From NCBI GenBank assembly GCA_040007035.1, contig JBDTVU010000031.1, positions 1-29,984 of the forward strand: DNA of 29,984 nt, given 5' to 3'. This DNA comes from CAIWHR01 sp040007035 (lineage in GTDB: Bacteria > Pseudomonadota > Gammaproteobacteria > Burkholderiales > Casimicrobiaceae). Numbering within the stretch: the stretch's first letter is position 1; each line of letters starts with the position of its first letter. Below the pieces are notes generated by a model. The model searched no databases, had not been told where the DNA came from, and saw nothing but the letters and a program-made list of their open reading frames with translations. This document shows, in pieces, positions 16,549 to 24,412 of the stretch. The position numbers and the translations under genes are program-made.

Positions 16549-17667
16549 ATGGCCCGGAAGCGTCCCGTCACCGCCTCCGGCACGCTGGTCGTGCTGGAGC
16601 ACACGTCGCGGGTCCTGCGCGACAACCCGCTCGGCGACCCGCACCTGCGCAAGGTCGGCGTCTGGCTGCCGCCGCAGTACGACGCCGCGGCCGGCGCCGG
16701 TCGCGGCCGGCGGTTCCCGGTGCTCTACGACTTCGTCGGCTTCACCGGCTCCGGGCTCGCGCACACCAACTGGAAGCCGTTCTCGGACAACGTCCCGGAG
16801 CGCGCCGCGCGGCTCATCCACGAGCGGAAGATGGGGCCGGCGATCCTCGTGTTTCCCGACTGCTTCACGTCGCTGGGCGGCAACCAGTACGTGAACTCAT
16901 CGGCGATCGGGAGCTACGCCGATTACCTGACCAAGGAGATCGTTCCCTTCGTCGACCGCGAGTTCCGCACGCTGGCGTCGCGCGAGCACCGCGGCTGCTT
17001 CGGCAAGTCGTCGGGCGGCTACGGCGCGATCGTCCACGGGATGCGCTACGCGCAGCACTGGGGCGCGATCGCCGACCACTCCGGCGACGCCTACTTCGAC
17101 TTCGTCTACCGCCACGATTGGCCGAATTCGCTCAACGAGCTCGCAAGGTACCGCGCGCCCAAACGCAAGGACGGTCCGTACGACGCGCTGGCCGAAGTTC
17201 GCGCGCGCAAGGGTCTCGCCAACGGCGTAGACGACGGCCGCGTCCAGCGCTTCCTCGGCGCGGTGTGGAAGAAGGAGAAGCTGTCGCACCACGAGGGCCA
17301 CGCGATCATGAACGTGTGCATGGCAGCGACCTACGACCCCGATCCGAAGGTGCCGCTCGGGTTCCGGCTGCCGTTCCACCTCGAGACCGGCGAACTCCTC
17401 CCCGAGCGCTGGCGCAACTGGCTGAAGCACGACCCGGTGCACATGGTCGCGAAGCACCGTGCGGCGCTGCGGTCGCTCCGCGGCATCTACATCGACTGCG
17501 GCTGGCGCGACCAGTACCACATCCACTACGGCACGCGGATCCTGTCGCAGCGGCTCTCCGAGGCGGGCATCGCGCACACGTACGAGGAGTTCGACGACAA
17601 CCATTCGGACATCGATTACCGGATGGACGTGAGCCTGCCGTTCCTCTACCGGGCGCTGAAGCCGTGA
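16549..17667 (+). CDS. Alpha/beta-hydrolase esterase (putative esterase, EstD/Fes-like fold)
   Basis: 372 residues. The nucleophile elbow is GKSSGGYGA (the second Ser, residue ~154), preceded by the ILVFPDCFTSLGGNQYVNS oxyanion-side region; the acid is likely in IDCGWRDQY near residue 325 and the histidine in FDDNHSDIDYR near residue 350. This is the 'putative esterase' group that includes esterase D and enterochelin esterase. There is no signal peptide, so it is cytoplasmic. ATG 16549 follows AAGGAG with 8 bases; an out-of-frame ATG at 16541 is ignored. It starts a tight run with the DUF2237 and oxidoreductase genes (gaps 28 and 14 bases). The natural substrate is unknown. Confidence 0.87.
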   Translation: MARKRPVTASGTLVVLEHTSRVLRDNPLGDPHLRKVGVWLPPQYDAAAGAGRGRRFPVLYDFVGFTGSGLAHTNWKPFSDNVPERAARLIHERKMGPAILVFPDCFTSLGGNQYVNSSAIGSYADYLTKEIVPFVDREFRTLASREHRGCFGKSSGGYGAIVHGMRYAQHWGAIADHSGDAYFDFVYRHDWPNSLNELARYRAPKRKDGPYDALAEVRARKGLANGVDDGRVQRFLGAVWKKEKLSHHEGHAIMNVCMAATYDPDPKVPLGFRLPFHLETGELLPERWRNWLKHDPVHMVAKHRAALRSLRGIYIDCGWRDQYHIHYGTRILSQRLSEAGIAHTYEEFDDNHSDIDYRMDVSLPFLYRALKP

Positions 17668-17695
17668 CGCCGGCACCCCGGCCGGGAGCCTCCCG

Positions 17696-18067
17696 ATGAA
17701 CGACGACAAGAACGTCCTCGGCGGCACGCTCGCTCCCTGCTCGACGTCGCCGCGGACCGGGTTCTACCGCGACGGCTGCTGCAACACCGGTCCCGAGGAC
17801 GTCGGCCTGCACGTCGTCTGCGCGCAGATGACGGCGGAATTTCTCGCCTTCTCGCGCGAGCGCGGCAACGACCTGTCGACGCCGGCGCCCGCGGCCGGCT
17901 TTGCGGGGCTGAAGCCGGGCGATCGCTGGTGCCTCTGCGTGGGCCGCTGGCGCGAGGCGCTCGATGCCGGCGTGGCGCCGCCGGTCGTGCTCGCCGCGAC
18001 GCACGAGGAGACGCTCGCGGTGGTGACGCTCGCCGACCTCCGGCGGCACGCGCTCGACGTCCACTGA
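17696..18067 (+). CDS. DUF2237 family protein
   Basis: 123 residues, close to the family's usual length. The conserved blocks are all present: NVLGG, a cysteine region TGFYRDGCCNTGPEDVGLH, CAQMTAEFLAFSRERGNDLS, and LKPGDRWCLC followed by RWREA. The repeated cysteines (CC, C, WCLC) are family features and might bind metal or be redox active, but no function has been proven for DUF2237. No signal peptide. It sits between the esterase and the oxidoreductase in one probable operon; this grouping suggests a metabolic or detoxifying role by association only. Confidence 0.93.
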   Translation: MNDDKNVLGGTLAPCSTSPRTGFYRDGCCNTGPEDVGLHVVCAQMTAEFLAFSRERGNDLSTPAPAAGFAGLKPGDRWCLCVGRWREALDAGVAPPVVLAATHEETLAVVTLADLRRHALDVH

Positions 18068-18081
18068 CGGGGGCCCGGTCG

Positions 18082-19059
18082 ATGCGCGCGCTCCGCTACG
18101 ATGCGTTCGGCCCGCCCGACGTGCTGCGGATCGCCGACGTCGCGGAGCCCTCGCCCGCCGCCGGTGAGGTCAAGGTCCGCGTCCACGCCGCCGGCCTCAA
18201 TCCGCTCGACTGGAAGGTGCGCACCGGCCACCTGCGCTACCTGCCCGTCCTCGACCGGCCTCCGCGCGGGATCGGCGTCGAGTTCGCCGGCGAGATCGTC
18301 GGTGTCGGCGGTGGGACGATGGGCCGCTTCCCGGGCCAGCGCGTGTTCGGGTCGCTGGTGCCGTTCAGGCGCCAGGGGGCGGTCGCGGAGTACGTCTGCG
18401 CGAACATCGCCCACATCGCGACGATTCCAGACGCGATCACCTTCCAGCAGGCCGCCGCATTGCCGATCGCCGGCGGCACCGCGCTCCAGGCGCTCGTCGA
18501 TCATGCGCATCTGGCGCCCGGCCAGCGGGTGCTGATCACCGCCGCGGCCGGCGGCGTCGGCCACTATGCGGTGCAACTGGCGAAGCATCTCGGCGCGAAC
18601 GTCACCGCAGTCTGCGGACCGGCCAACGTCGATTTCGTCCGCACCCTCGGCGCCGACGCGGTCGTCGATTACACGCACGAGGATTTCACTCGCCGCGACG
18701 AGCGCTTCGACGTCGTGTTCGACGCCGCCGGCGGCACCGGATACTTCGCGAGCCGCGCCGTGCTCGCGCCGGCCGGCGTTTTCGTCGACACCAGTCCCAG
18801 CGCAGCCGCTGTGGTGAAGAGCGTGCTGGCGCACGTCGTCACCGGCGTTTCCGGCGGCCAGCGCGCGATCGGGTTGGTGCTGCGCGCCGACGGCGCGATG
18901 TGGGAGCGGCTGGCGACGCTCGCCGCCGACGGCGTGCTGGTGCCGCATCTCGCCCGGGTCATTGCGCTGGAGGACGTCGCCGACGCGCAGCGGGCGATGG
19001 AAACCGGCCACGGCCGTGGCAAGATCGTCGTCGACCTCATGGCCCCGGCGCGCCGATAA
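18082..19059 (+). CDS. NADP-dependent quinone-oxidoreductase-like enzyme (zinc-independent MDR)
   Basis: 325 residues. The medium-chain dehydrogenase/reductase pattern is clear: MRALRYDAFGPPDVLRI at the start, AAGLNPLDWKVRTG, GVEFAGEIVGVG, AALPIAGGTALQAL, the dinucleotide-binding ITAAAGGVGHYAVQLAKHLGA, then GADAVVDYT and the closing GHGRGKIVVDL. The GHE and four-cysteine zinc motifs of alcohol dehydrogenases are absent, so this is the quinone oxidoreductase/enone reductase group. It reduces quinones or alpha,beta-unsaturated carbonyls with NADPH in the cytoplasm; the exact substrate is open. It follows the DUF2237 gene by 14 bases. ATG 18082 is the first that keeps the conserved N-terminus. 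Confidence 0.92.
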   Translation: MRALRYDAFGPPDVLRIADVAEPSPAAGEVKVRVHAAGLNPLDWKVRTGHLRYLPVLDRPPRGIGVEFAGEIVGVGGGTMGRFPGQRVFGSLVPFRRQGAVAEYVCANIAHIATIPDAITFQQAAALPIAGGTALQALVDHAHLAPGQRVLITAAAGGVGHYAVQLAKHLGANVTAVCGPANVDFVRTLGADAVVDYTHEDFTRRDERFDVVFDAAGGTGYFASRAVLAPAGVFVDTSPSAAAVVKSVLAHVVTGVSGGQRAIGLVLRADGAMWERLATLAADGVLVPHLARVIALEDVADAQRAMETGHGRGKIVVDLMAPARR

Positions 19060-19114
19060 CGGCGATCTGCGATCCTCGACGTTGCCGGCGGGTGGAACCC
19101 CCGTCGCAACCGGC

Positions 19115-19130
19115 GGTCCGAACACGGACC
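19115..19130 (+). terminator. Small hairpin between the oxidoreductase and TPR genes
   Basis: GGTCCG-AACA-CGGACC, a perfect 6-base stem with a 4-base loop, lies 55 bases after the oxidoreductase stop and 23 bases before the TPR gene's ATG. It could be a weak terminator or part of the TPR leader; there is no T-run. Confidence 0.3.
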
Positions 19131-19152
19131 CGTCGCGTTCTCCGAGGCTCCG

Positions 19153-19599
19153 ATGCGTTTCGCTCCCCTGCTCCTCTTTGCCGCCGCGCTGGCGGTTCCC
19201 GTTCCCGCGGCGCTCGCGGATGCCAACGTCGACGCGCCGCCGATCCAGAACGTCGACTACGAGGTCGGCGCCGCCGCGGTCAAGATGCAGGACTGGCCGC
19301 GCGCGATCTCCCACCTGACGGCGGCGCTCAAGGCCGACGGCACCAACGCCGACATCCACAATCTCCTCGGCTACGCGTATCGAAAGGACGGCAACCTCGA
19401 CGCGGCATTCCGGCAATACGACGAGGCGCTTAAGCTCGACCCGAAGCATCGCGGCGCGCACGAGTACATCGGCGAGGCGTACCTGATCGCCGGCAACCGG
19501 GCGAAGGCGCAGGAGCACCTGGCGGCGCTGGGGCGAATCTGCGGTAAGGGCTGCGAGGAGTACCTGGACCTCGCCAAGGCGATCGCCACCGCACGTTGA
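19153..19599 (+). CDS. Exported TPR-repeat protein
   Basis: 148 residues. A signal peptide covers residues 1-23 (MRFAPLLLFAAALAV to PAALA-DA). At least two tetratricopeptide units follow, about residues 37-70 (AAAVKMQDWPRAISHLTAAL) and 71-104 (HNLLGYAYRKDGNLDAAFRQY), with part of a third (HEYIGEAYLIAGNRAKAQ). The tail has CGKGCEEY with two cysteines that could pair in the periplasm. TPR proteins act as binding scaffolds; no partner is evident. The metallopeptidase gene begins 66 bases downstream, with its own -10-like AATAAT and ribosome site. Confidence 0.88.
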   Translation: MRFAPLLLFAAALAVPVPAALADANVDAPPIQNVDYEVGAAAVKMQDWPRAISHLTAALKADGTNADIHNLLGYAYRKDGNLDAAFRQYDEALKLDPKHRGAHEYIGEAYLIAGNRAKAQEHLAALGRICGKGCEEYLDLAKAIATAR

Positions 19600-19624
19600 A
19601 CGGCGCGGCATGCCATGGGCGTGG

Positions 19625-19630
19625 AATAAT
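19625..19630 (+). promoter_or_regulatory. Possible -10 box (AATAAT) for the ypfJ-type gene
   Basis: AATAAT lies 35 bases before ATG 19666, which itself has GGAGG five bases upstream. No clear -35 box is seen. Confidence 0.35.
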
Positions 19631-19665
19631 GGGCAACCGCCACCACGGCGGCCACGGAGGACGCG

Positions 19666-20589
19666 ATGCGCTGGGGAGACTTCCGCCGAAGCGACAATGT
19701 CGAGGACCGGACCGACGCGGGGTCGGAGGGCGGCGGGGGCGGCTTTCCCGGCGGCGGCATGCGCTTGGGCGGTGGTGCGATCGTCGTCGCGATCGTCGCC
19801 GGTCTGATCTTCGGCGTGAACCCGCTGGATATCCTGAGCGGGATGCAGGGCGGGCCGGAGCCGACGTCGCCGCCGCCGCAGTCCGCGCCCGGGTACGGGC
19901 CGCAGACCGCGCCGGCGCCCGGCGCGCCGTCCGGAGCTGCGCGGACGCAGGACCCGACGAAGCAGCTGGTTGCCGGCGTCCTGGGCGACACCGAGGACGT
20001 CTGGACGGCGGTGTTCAAGACGATGGGCTCGCACTACGACCCGCCGAAGCTCGTGCTGTTCCGCGGCGTCGTCAATTCGGCCTGCGGCCGTGCCAGCGCG
20101 GCCGTCGGGCCGTTCTATTGCGCGGGCGACCGCATCCTCTACCTCGACACGGCGTTCTTCGGCGACCTTTCGCGGCGATTCGGTGCGCCCGGCGATTTTG
20201 CGCAGGCGTACGTCATCGCGCACGAGGTCGGCCATCACGTGCAGAACTCGCTCGGCATCATGCGCCAGTTCGACCAGGACTCGCAGCGGGCCGATGCCCG
20301 CACCCGGAACGCGCTTTCGGTCCGGCTGGAGCTGCAGGCGGACTGCTTTGCCGGCGTCTGGGGCCATTTCGCGAAGGCGCGCAATCTGCTCGACCCGGGC
20401 GACGCCGAGGAGGGCCTGCGCGCTGCTGCCGCCGTTGGCGACGACCAGATCCAGCGGAAGACGCAGGGCCACGTGGTTCCCGAGTCGTTCACTCACGGCT
20501 CGGCCGAGCAGCGGATGCGCTGGTTCAAGGCCGGCCTCGACTCCGGCGACATGCGCAACTGCAACACGTTCGCCGCGCGCCAGCTCTAG
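19666..20589 (+). CDS. ypfJ: YpfJ/KPN_02809-type membrane-anchored zinc metallopeptidase
   Basis: 307 residues. The family start MRWGDFRRSDNVEDR is followed by a glycine-rich stretch, one membrane helix at ~36-52 (GAIVVAIVAGLIFGVNPL) and a Pro-rich linker. The catalytic part starts LGDTEDVWTAVF and has the zinc site HEVGHH at residues 186-191 (His186, Glu187, His190), with later ELQADCFAGVWGH providing the third ligand. The C-terminus (SGDMRNCNTFAARQL) is the normal family end, so the TAG at 20587-20589 is probably the true stop. The active domain likely faces the periplasm. Substrate unknown. The frame after TAG stays open into the zinc-ribbon gene, which lacks a start codon. Confidence 0.92.
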   Translation: MRWGDFRRSDNVEDRTDAGSEGGGGGFPGGGMRLGGGAIVVAIVAGLIFGVNPLDILSGMQGGPEPTSPPPQSAPGYGPQTAPAPGAPSGAARTQDPTKQLVAGVLGDTEDVWTAVFKTMGSHYDPPKLVLFRGVVNSACGRASAAVGPFYCAGDRILYLDTAFFGDLSRRFGAPGDFAQAYVIAHEVGHHVQNSLGIMRQFDQDSQRADARTRNALSVRLELQADCFAGVWGHFAKARNLLDPGDAEEGLRAAAAVGDDQIQRKTQGHVVPESFTHGSAEQRMRWFKAGLDSGDMRNCNTFAARQL

Positions 20590-20622
20590 CCGCCGCTCGC
20601 GAACGCACCCGCCGCCAGCGCC

Positions 20623-21348
20623 CTGATACCCGACGCCGCCACGCCGGTTTCCGAATGTCCCGGCTGCGGCAAGCCGATGCAGCAGCAGCGGCTCGGCCGC
20701 AAGCCGCTGGGCGAGGTGACGATCGACCTCTGCGGCGATTGCCAGGCGCTCTGGTTCGACGCCTTCGAGAGCGTGCAGTTGACGCCCGGGTCGACGCTCG
20801 CGCTGTTCGACGCGATCCGCACCGCGGCACCGACCGAGCGCCGGCCGCTTCCGACGCGGCTGCCCTGCCCGCGCTGCCGCGAGCCGCTGCAGCTCACGCA
20901 CGACGTCCAGAAGACGACGCATTTTTCCTATCACCGCTGCCCGTACGGCCACGGCCGGTTCACGCCGTTTTTCCAATTCCTGCAGGAAAAGGACTTCATC
21001 CGGCCGCTGCCTCCGGACGAGTTGGCGCGGCTCGCCGCGCAGGTGCGGGTGATCCGCTGCTCGTCGTGCGGCGCACCGGTCGACCTCTCGACGCAGACGG
21101 CGTGCGGCTACTGCCGTGCGCCGATCGCCGTGCTCGATCCCGGGGCCGTGACCAGAACCCTGGACTCGCTGGCAGCGGCCGAGCAACGGCGCACGACGAT
21201 CGATCCGCTGGCAGCCGTCGACGGCGTGCTTGCCGGCGCGCGTTACCAGCGTGAATTCGAGCGGCGGATCGGCGGGCCGGACGCGGGCATCGCCGTCGAC
21301 CTCGTCGGTCTCGGGCTGCAGGCGCTCGCGAAACTGCTGGCGCCGTAG
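20623..21348 (+). CDS. TFIIB-type zinc-ribbon protein with no standard start codon
   Basis: The protein matches the proteobacterial zf-TFIIB family: first ribbon CPGCGKPM with CGDCQALWFD, second CPRC with RCPYGHGRFTPFFQFLQEK, third CSSCGAPVDLS with CGYCRAPI, plus a short hydrophobic end. It must begin before the first CPGC at ~20656. Between the ypfJ stop (20587-20589) and that point the frame has no ATG, GTG or TTG; only CTG (20623) and ATA (20626) are near-cognate, and ATA would give an N-terminus reading ...PDAATPVSECPGCG. ATG 20677 would delete the first two cysteines. No ribosome site is seen. The frame equals that of ypfJ, so readthrough of TAG could also supply it. The start at 20623 is therefore a guess; a base error or a rare start are the simplest explanations. 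The role may be zinc or nucleic-acid binding. Confidence 0.75.
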   Translation: MIPDAATPVSECPGCGKPMQQQRLGRKPLGEVTIDLCGDCQALWFDAFESVQLTPGSTLALFDAIRTAAPTERRPLPTRLPCPRCREPLQLTHDVQKTTHFSYHRCPYGHGRFTPFFQFLQEKDFIRPLPPDELARLAAQVRVIRCSSCGAPVDLSTQTACGYCRAPIAVLDPGAVTRTLDSLAAAEQRRTTIDPLAAVDGVLAGARYQREFERRIGGPDAGIAVDLVGLGLQALAKLLAP

Positions 21349-21375
21349 CCGCCGCCACCGGACCCCGCGACGGGC

Positions 21376-21404
21376 TTCGCCCCCGGCCGCCATCGACGTA
21401 AAAT
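21376..21404 (+). promoter_or_regulatory. Promoter-like pair (TTCGCC / TAAAAT) for the exported small protein
   Basis: TAAAAT (21399-21404) is 17 bases from TTCGCC (21376-21381), the standard spacing, though TTCGCC is a weak -35. It shares TAAAATGCG with the MFS gene's promoter region and precedes ATG 21439 by 34 bases, which argues against the in-frame ATG at 21403. Confidence 0.5.
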
Positions 21405-21438
21405 GCGGTTTTTGCGCAACCACCACCGGAACCTTGCC

Positions 21439-21792
21439 ATGACCCAGATCCGCCGCCGTGCCATTCCCGTAGTCATCGCCCTGCTCGCGCTCGTCGCGGG
21501 CACTGCCACCGCGCAGCAGCAGCCGGCGCCCGCCGCCGCCTCGAAGCACGCGTGTACCAAGCCGGGCGAGCATCCGGGGCGACTCGCGTCCGACACGCAG
21601 CAGAAGACGTGGACGCGCAACGTCAACGCCTATCTCGAATGCCTGAAGAAATTCGTCGCCGAAGAGCAGGCGATCGCGAAGCCGCTGATCGAGCAGTCGA
21701 AGCCGCACATCGACGCCGCCAACAACGCGATCGACGAGTACAACAAGTCGGCGAAGGAATTCCGCGAGCAGCTGGAGAAGCTCGACCAGTAG
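21439..21792 (+). CDS. Small exported protein of unknown function
   Basis: 117 residues. A clear signal peptide (MTQIRRRAIPVVIALLALVA, cut near ATA-QQQ) is followed by a short Pro/Ala stretch and a ~75-residue helical, charged region ending AKEFREQLEKLDQ, with two cysteines (KHACTKP and YLECLKK) that could form a disulfide. The C-terminal ~45 residues look like an amphipathic helix or short coiled coil. I do not recognise the family; similar small periplasmic proteins are common in Burkholderiales. ATG 21439 is preferred because the promoter overlaps the earlier ATG at 21403 and GGAA precedes it. It converges on the DUF4124 gene with only 22 bases between stops. Confidence 0.8.
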   Translation: MTQIRRRAIPVVIALLALVAGTATAQQQPAPAAASKHACTKPGEHPGRLASDTQQKTWTRNVNAYLECLKKFVAEEQAIAKPLIEQSKPHIDAANNAIDEYNKSAKEFREQLEKLDQ

Positions 21793-21814
21793 CGGCCGCA
21801 ACGCCGCCCGGCGG

Positions 21815-22303
21815 TCAGTTCGCGGGCGGCGGTTCGGGCGCCGTGCCGTCGGCCGGCGCGTCCTGCGGCGCGACGCCGCCCGGGTATTCCTGGCGGACCC
21901 AGACGACGATGCCGTTGGTGATCCCGATCAGCATCACCTGGTTGCCGCGCGGATACGTCCACACTTCGAACGCATTCTCGTCGGCCCGCCCCGGCCGCGT
22001 TTCGGCCGGCGCGCCGACCGCCTGTTCGACGAACCGGCGCGGCATCCCTTCCATCACCTCGGCGCGTTGCACGGCGCCCTGCCAGCGCTGGTTCTCGGCC
22101 GGATCCTGCCCCGAGCCGTTGTTGACGACGAGGTCGACCCGGCCGCCCTTGGCGCCTGCGGGGCACGGCGTCTGCTGGTAGGTGGTCCGCCCGGCACCGT
22201 CGATGCACTTGTAGACCTGCGCCTCGACGGCGGGCGCGAGCGCGAGCAGCGCCGCCAGCGCGAGCCCGCGGCATCGCGGGAACGTCGGAATCGGTGCGTT
22301 CAT
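21815..22303 (-). CDS. DUF4124-domain exported protein
   Basis: 162 residues. A signal peptide (LALAALLALAPAVEA) ends just before the DUF4124 hallmark VYKCIDGAGRTTYQQTPCP, whose two cysteines probably bond in the periplasm. A second region (EVMEGMPRRFVEQAVGAP, FEVWTYPRGNQVMLIGITNG) resembles the small beta-rich SmpA/BamE-like 'outer membrane lipoprotein' repeat, in which the motif G.....V...LG.P is typical. The end is Pro/Ala-rich. It is divergent from aceK, with 117 bases between. Function of DUF4124 proteins is unproven; an envelope role is inferred from export. Confidence 0.88.
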   Translation of the reverse strand: MNAPIPTFPRCRGLALAALLALAPAVEAQVYKCIDGAGRTTYQQTPCPAGAKGGRVDLVVNNGSGQDPAENQRWQGAVQRAEVMEGMPRRFVEQAVGAPAETRPGRADENAFEVWTYPRGNQVMLIGITNGIVVWVRQEYPGGVAPQDAPADGTAPEPPPAN

Positions 22304-22351
22304 CGGGCGGATGATAGCGCGCCCGCGCACGGCCTGCCCGCGTCGATGCGC

Positions 22352-22357
22352 TATCAT
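22352..22357 (+). promoter_or_regulatory. Possible -10 box (TATCAT) for aceK
   Basis: TATCAT stands 64 bases before ATG 22421 in the 117-base gap between divergent genes. A transcript starting near 22364 would exclude the upstream in-frame ATG at 22346, which supports 22421 as the true start. Confidence 0.4.
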
Positions 22358-22420
22358 CGCGATCCGTCCGTTCCGCTTTCCGCCGCCGCCGTCGTCGCCG
22401 GTTCGTCGGTCCGCCAACCC

Positions 22421-24223
22421 ATGCCGATCGCCGCCACCGCCATCGCCGCCCGCCAGGCTCCGCCCGCCGAGCAAGCGCGCGCGATCGCCGTGGCCCTGCT
22501 CGAGGGCTTCGACAAGCATTACGCGCTGTTTCGCGAGTGCGCGCGCGCGGCCCGCCGCCATTTCGAGGCCGGGAACTGGCTGGCGATCCAACACGTCGGC
22601 CGCGACCGGATCGACTTCTACGACCGCCGCGTCTACGAGACCGCCGAGCGGATCGCCCGCGACTTCCGCGGCGCCGGCCTGGACGGCGCGGGCGGCGACG
22701 CGCTGTGGGAGCAGGTGAAGCTCCACTACATCGGCCTGCTCATCGACCACAGGCAGCCCGAGTGCGCCGAGACGTTCTTCAACTCGGTGTCGGTGAAGAT
22801 CCTGCACCGCGCGTACTTCCACAACCGGTTCATCTTCGTGCGCCCGGCGATCTCGACCGAGCACATCGACGCCGACCCGCCGTCGTACCGCAGCTACTAC
22901 CCGCTGCAGCAGGGGCTGCGCGACGCGCTGGTCGACATCGTGCTCGACATGCGCTTCGAGCGGCAGTTCGCCGATTTCCGGCGCGACCTGCGCTGCGTGC
23001 TGGCCGCGTTCCGGCAGCGCTTCGCGCGCCCGTTCCGGCTGGAGCCGAACCACCAGATCCAGGTGCTGTCGGCGCCGTTCTTCCGCAACCAGACCGCCTA
23101 CATCGTCGGCCGCGTGATCAACGGCATCCACACCCATCCGTTCGTGGTGCCAGTCAGGCACGACGCCGACGGCCGGCTGCGCCTGGACGCGCTGCTGATG
23201 GACGACGCCGATCTCGCGATCCTGTTCTCGGCCAACCGCGCCTACTTCCTCGTCGACATGGAGGTGCCGTCGGCGTACGTCGCGTTCCTGCAGGCGATGC
23301 TGCGCGACAAGACCGCCGCCGAGCTCTACACGATGGTCGGTCTGCAGAAGGCCGGCAAGAACCTGTTCTTCCGCGACTTCCTGCACCACCTCAAGCACTC
23401 GCGCGACAAGTTCATCATCGCCCCCGGCATCAAGGGGCTGGTGATGAGCGTGTTCACGCTGCCGTCGTACCCGTACGTGTTCAAGGTGATCAAGGACCGG
23501 ATCGCCGCCAGCAAGGACACCGACCGCACGAAGGTCAAGCAGAAGTACACGCTGGTGAAGCACCACGACCGGGTCGGGCGGATGACCGACGTCCTCGAGT
23601 ATTCGGACGTCCCGTTCCCGCGTGCACGCTTTTCGCCCGAGCTCCTGGCCGAGCTCGAGGCCGTCGCGCCGTCGGTGCTGGAGCACGACGGCGACCACGT
23701 CGTCGTGCGGCACCTCTATATCGAGCGGCGGATGACGCCGCTCAACATGTTCCTCGAGCGCTGCGACGACGCGCAGAGGATGCACGCGATGCGCGAGTAC
23801 GGCGACGCGATCAAGGAGCTGGCGGCCGTCAACATCTTCGCCGGCGACCTGCTGTTCAAGAACTTCGGCGTCACCCGCTTCGGCCGCGTCGTGTTCTACG
23901 ACTACGACGAGATCGAGTACCTGACCGACTGCAGTTTCCGGAAGATCCCGGCGCCGCCACCGGGCTGGGACGAGATGTCGGGCGACGTCTGGTACCCGGT
24001 CGGCCCGCACGACGTGTTTCCCGAGGAGTTCTCGACGTTCCTGCTGACGGACCCGAAGACGCGCGACTGCTTCAACCATTACCACGCCGACCTGCTGGAG
24101 GCCTCGTGGTGGCAGGCGGTGCAGGCCGAGATCCGTACCGGCCGCGTGGTCGAGGTGCTGTCGTATCCCGCGGCCGTCCGGTTCGGCCGCGACGGCGCAG
24201 CGCCACCCGCCGCGGCGGGCTGA
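22421..24223 (+). CDS. aceK: Isocitrate dehydrogenase kinase/phosphatase
   Basis: 600 residues, the normal AceK length. Regulatory domain start: ARAIAVALLEGFDKHYALFRE; the middle shows YYPLQQGLRDALVDIVLDM, FFRNQTAYIVGRVING and RAYFLVDMEVPSAYV. The kinase-like part has the ATP loop APGIKGLVMSVFTLPSYPYV near residue 334, and FAGDLLFKNFGVTRFGRVV then YDYDEIEYL with the catalytic/metal acids near 475-495. It phosphorylates and dephosphorylates isocitrate dehydrogenase, switching carbon between the TCA cycle and the glyoxylate shunt. In enterics it sits in aceBAK; here no glyoxylate gene is next to it, which is usual in betaproteobacteria. A strong hairpin follows. Start at 22421 is chosen by promoter position and alignment to family length. 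Confidence 0.97.
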   Translation: MPIAATAIAARQAPPAEQARAIAVALLEGFDKHYALFRECARAARRHFEAGNWLAIQHVGRDRIDFYDRRVYETAERIARDFRGAGLDGAGGDALWEQVKLHYIGLLIDHRQPECAETFFNSVSVKILHRAYFHNRFIFVRPAISTEHIDADPPSYRSYYPLQQGLRDALVDIVLDMRFERQFADFRRDLRCVLAAFRQRFARPFRLEPNHQIQVLSAPFFRNQTAYIVGRVINGIHTHPFVVPVRHDADGRLRLDALLMDDADLAILFSANRAYFLVDMEVPSAYVAFLQAMLRDKTAAELYTMVGLQKAGKNLFFRDFLHHLKHSRDKFIIAPGIKGLVMSVFTLPSYPYVFKVIKDRIAASKDTDRTKVKQKYTLVKHHDRVGRMTDVLEYSDVPFPRARFSPELLAELEAVAPSVLEHDGDHVVVRHLYIERRMTPLNMFLERCDDAQRMHAMREYGDAIKELAAVNIFAGDLLFKNFGVTRFGRVVFYDYDEIEYLTDCSFRKIPAPPPGWDEMSGDVWYPVGPHDVFPEEFSTFLLTDPKTRDCFNHYHADLLEASWWQAVQAEIRTGRVVEVLSYPAAVRFGRDGAAPPAAAG

Positions 24224-24278
24224 CGCCCACGCGGCCAGAGCGGCGCCGCTGGCGCCCGGGCTGACCGGCGACCGCTCG

Positions 24279-24315
24279 GCGGGCCGTCCGCGCCGGCCTT
24301 CCGGCCACGGCCCGC
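24279..24315 (+). terminator. Large hairpin after aceK
   Basis: Nine-base perfect arms GCGGGCCGT (24279-24287) and ACGGCCCGC (24307-24315) enclose a 19-base loop that can itself fold (GGCC-TTCC-GGCC). It lies 55 bases after the aceK stop. No T-run follows. The rest of the 189-base gap before sdaA shows nothing else. Confidence 0.5.
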
Positions 24316-24412
24316 GTGCGCGGCCCCGGCGGCGGATACTGGGGCCGGAGCGCCGGAGAAGCGCGCGTCTCCCACGAGAATGCACAAGCGCCGACGGCGC
24401 GCGGGGGCGGGG

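Noticed and set aside
17764..21801. Very long open frame on the minus strand, over 1300 codons
   Set aside because: It is antisense to five well-identified plus-strand genes and is rich in Arg, Gly, Ala, Asp without domains; this is the usual result of high GC at third codon positions.
21804..21814. CCGCC/GGCGG hairpin between convergent genes
   Set aside because: The loop would be one base; shrinking the stem to four bases makes it too weak to call.
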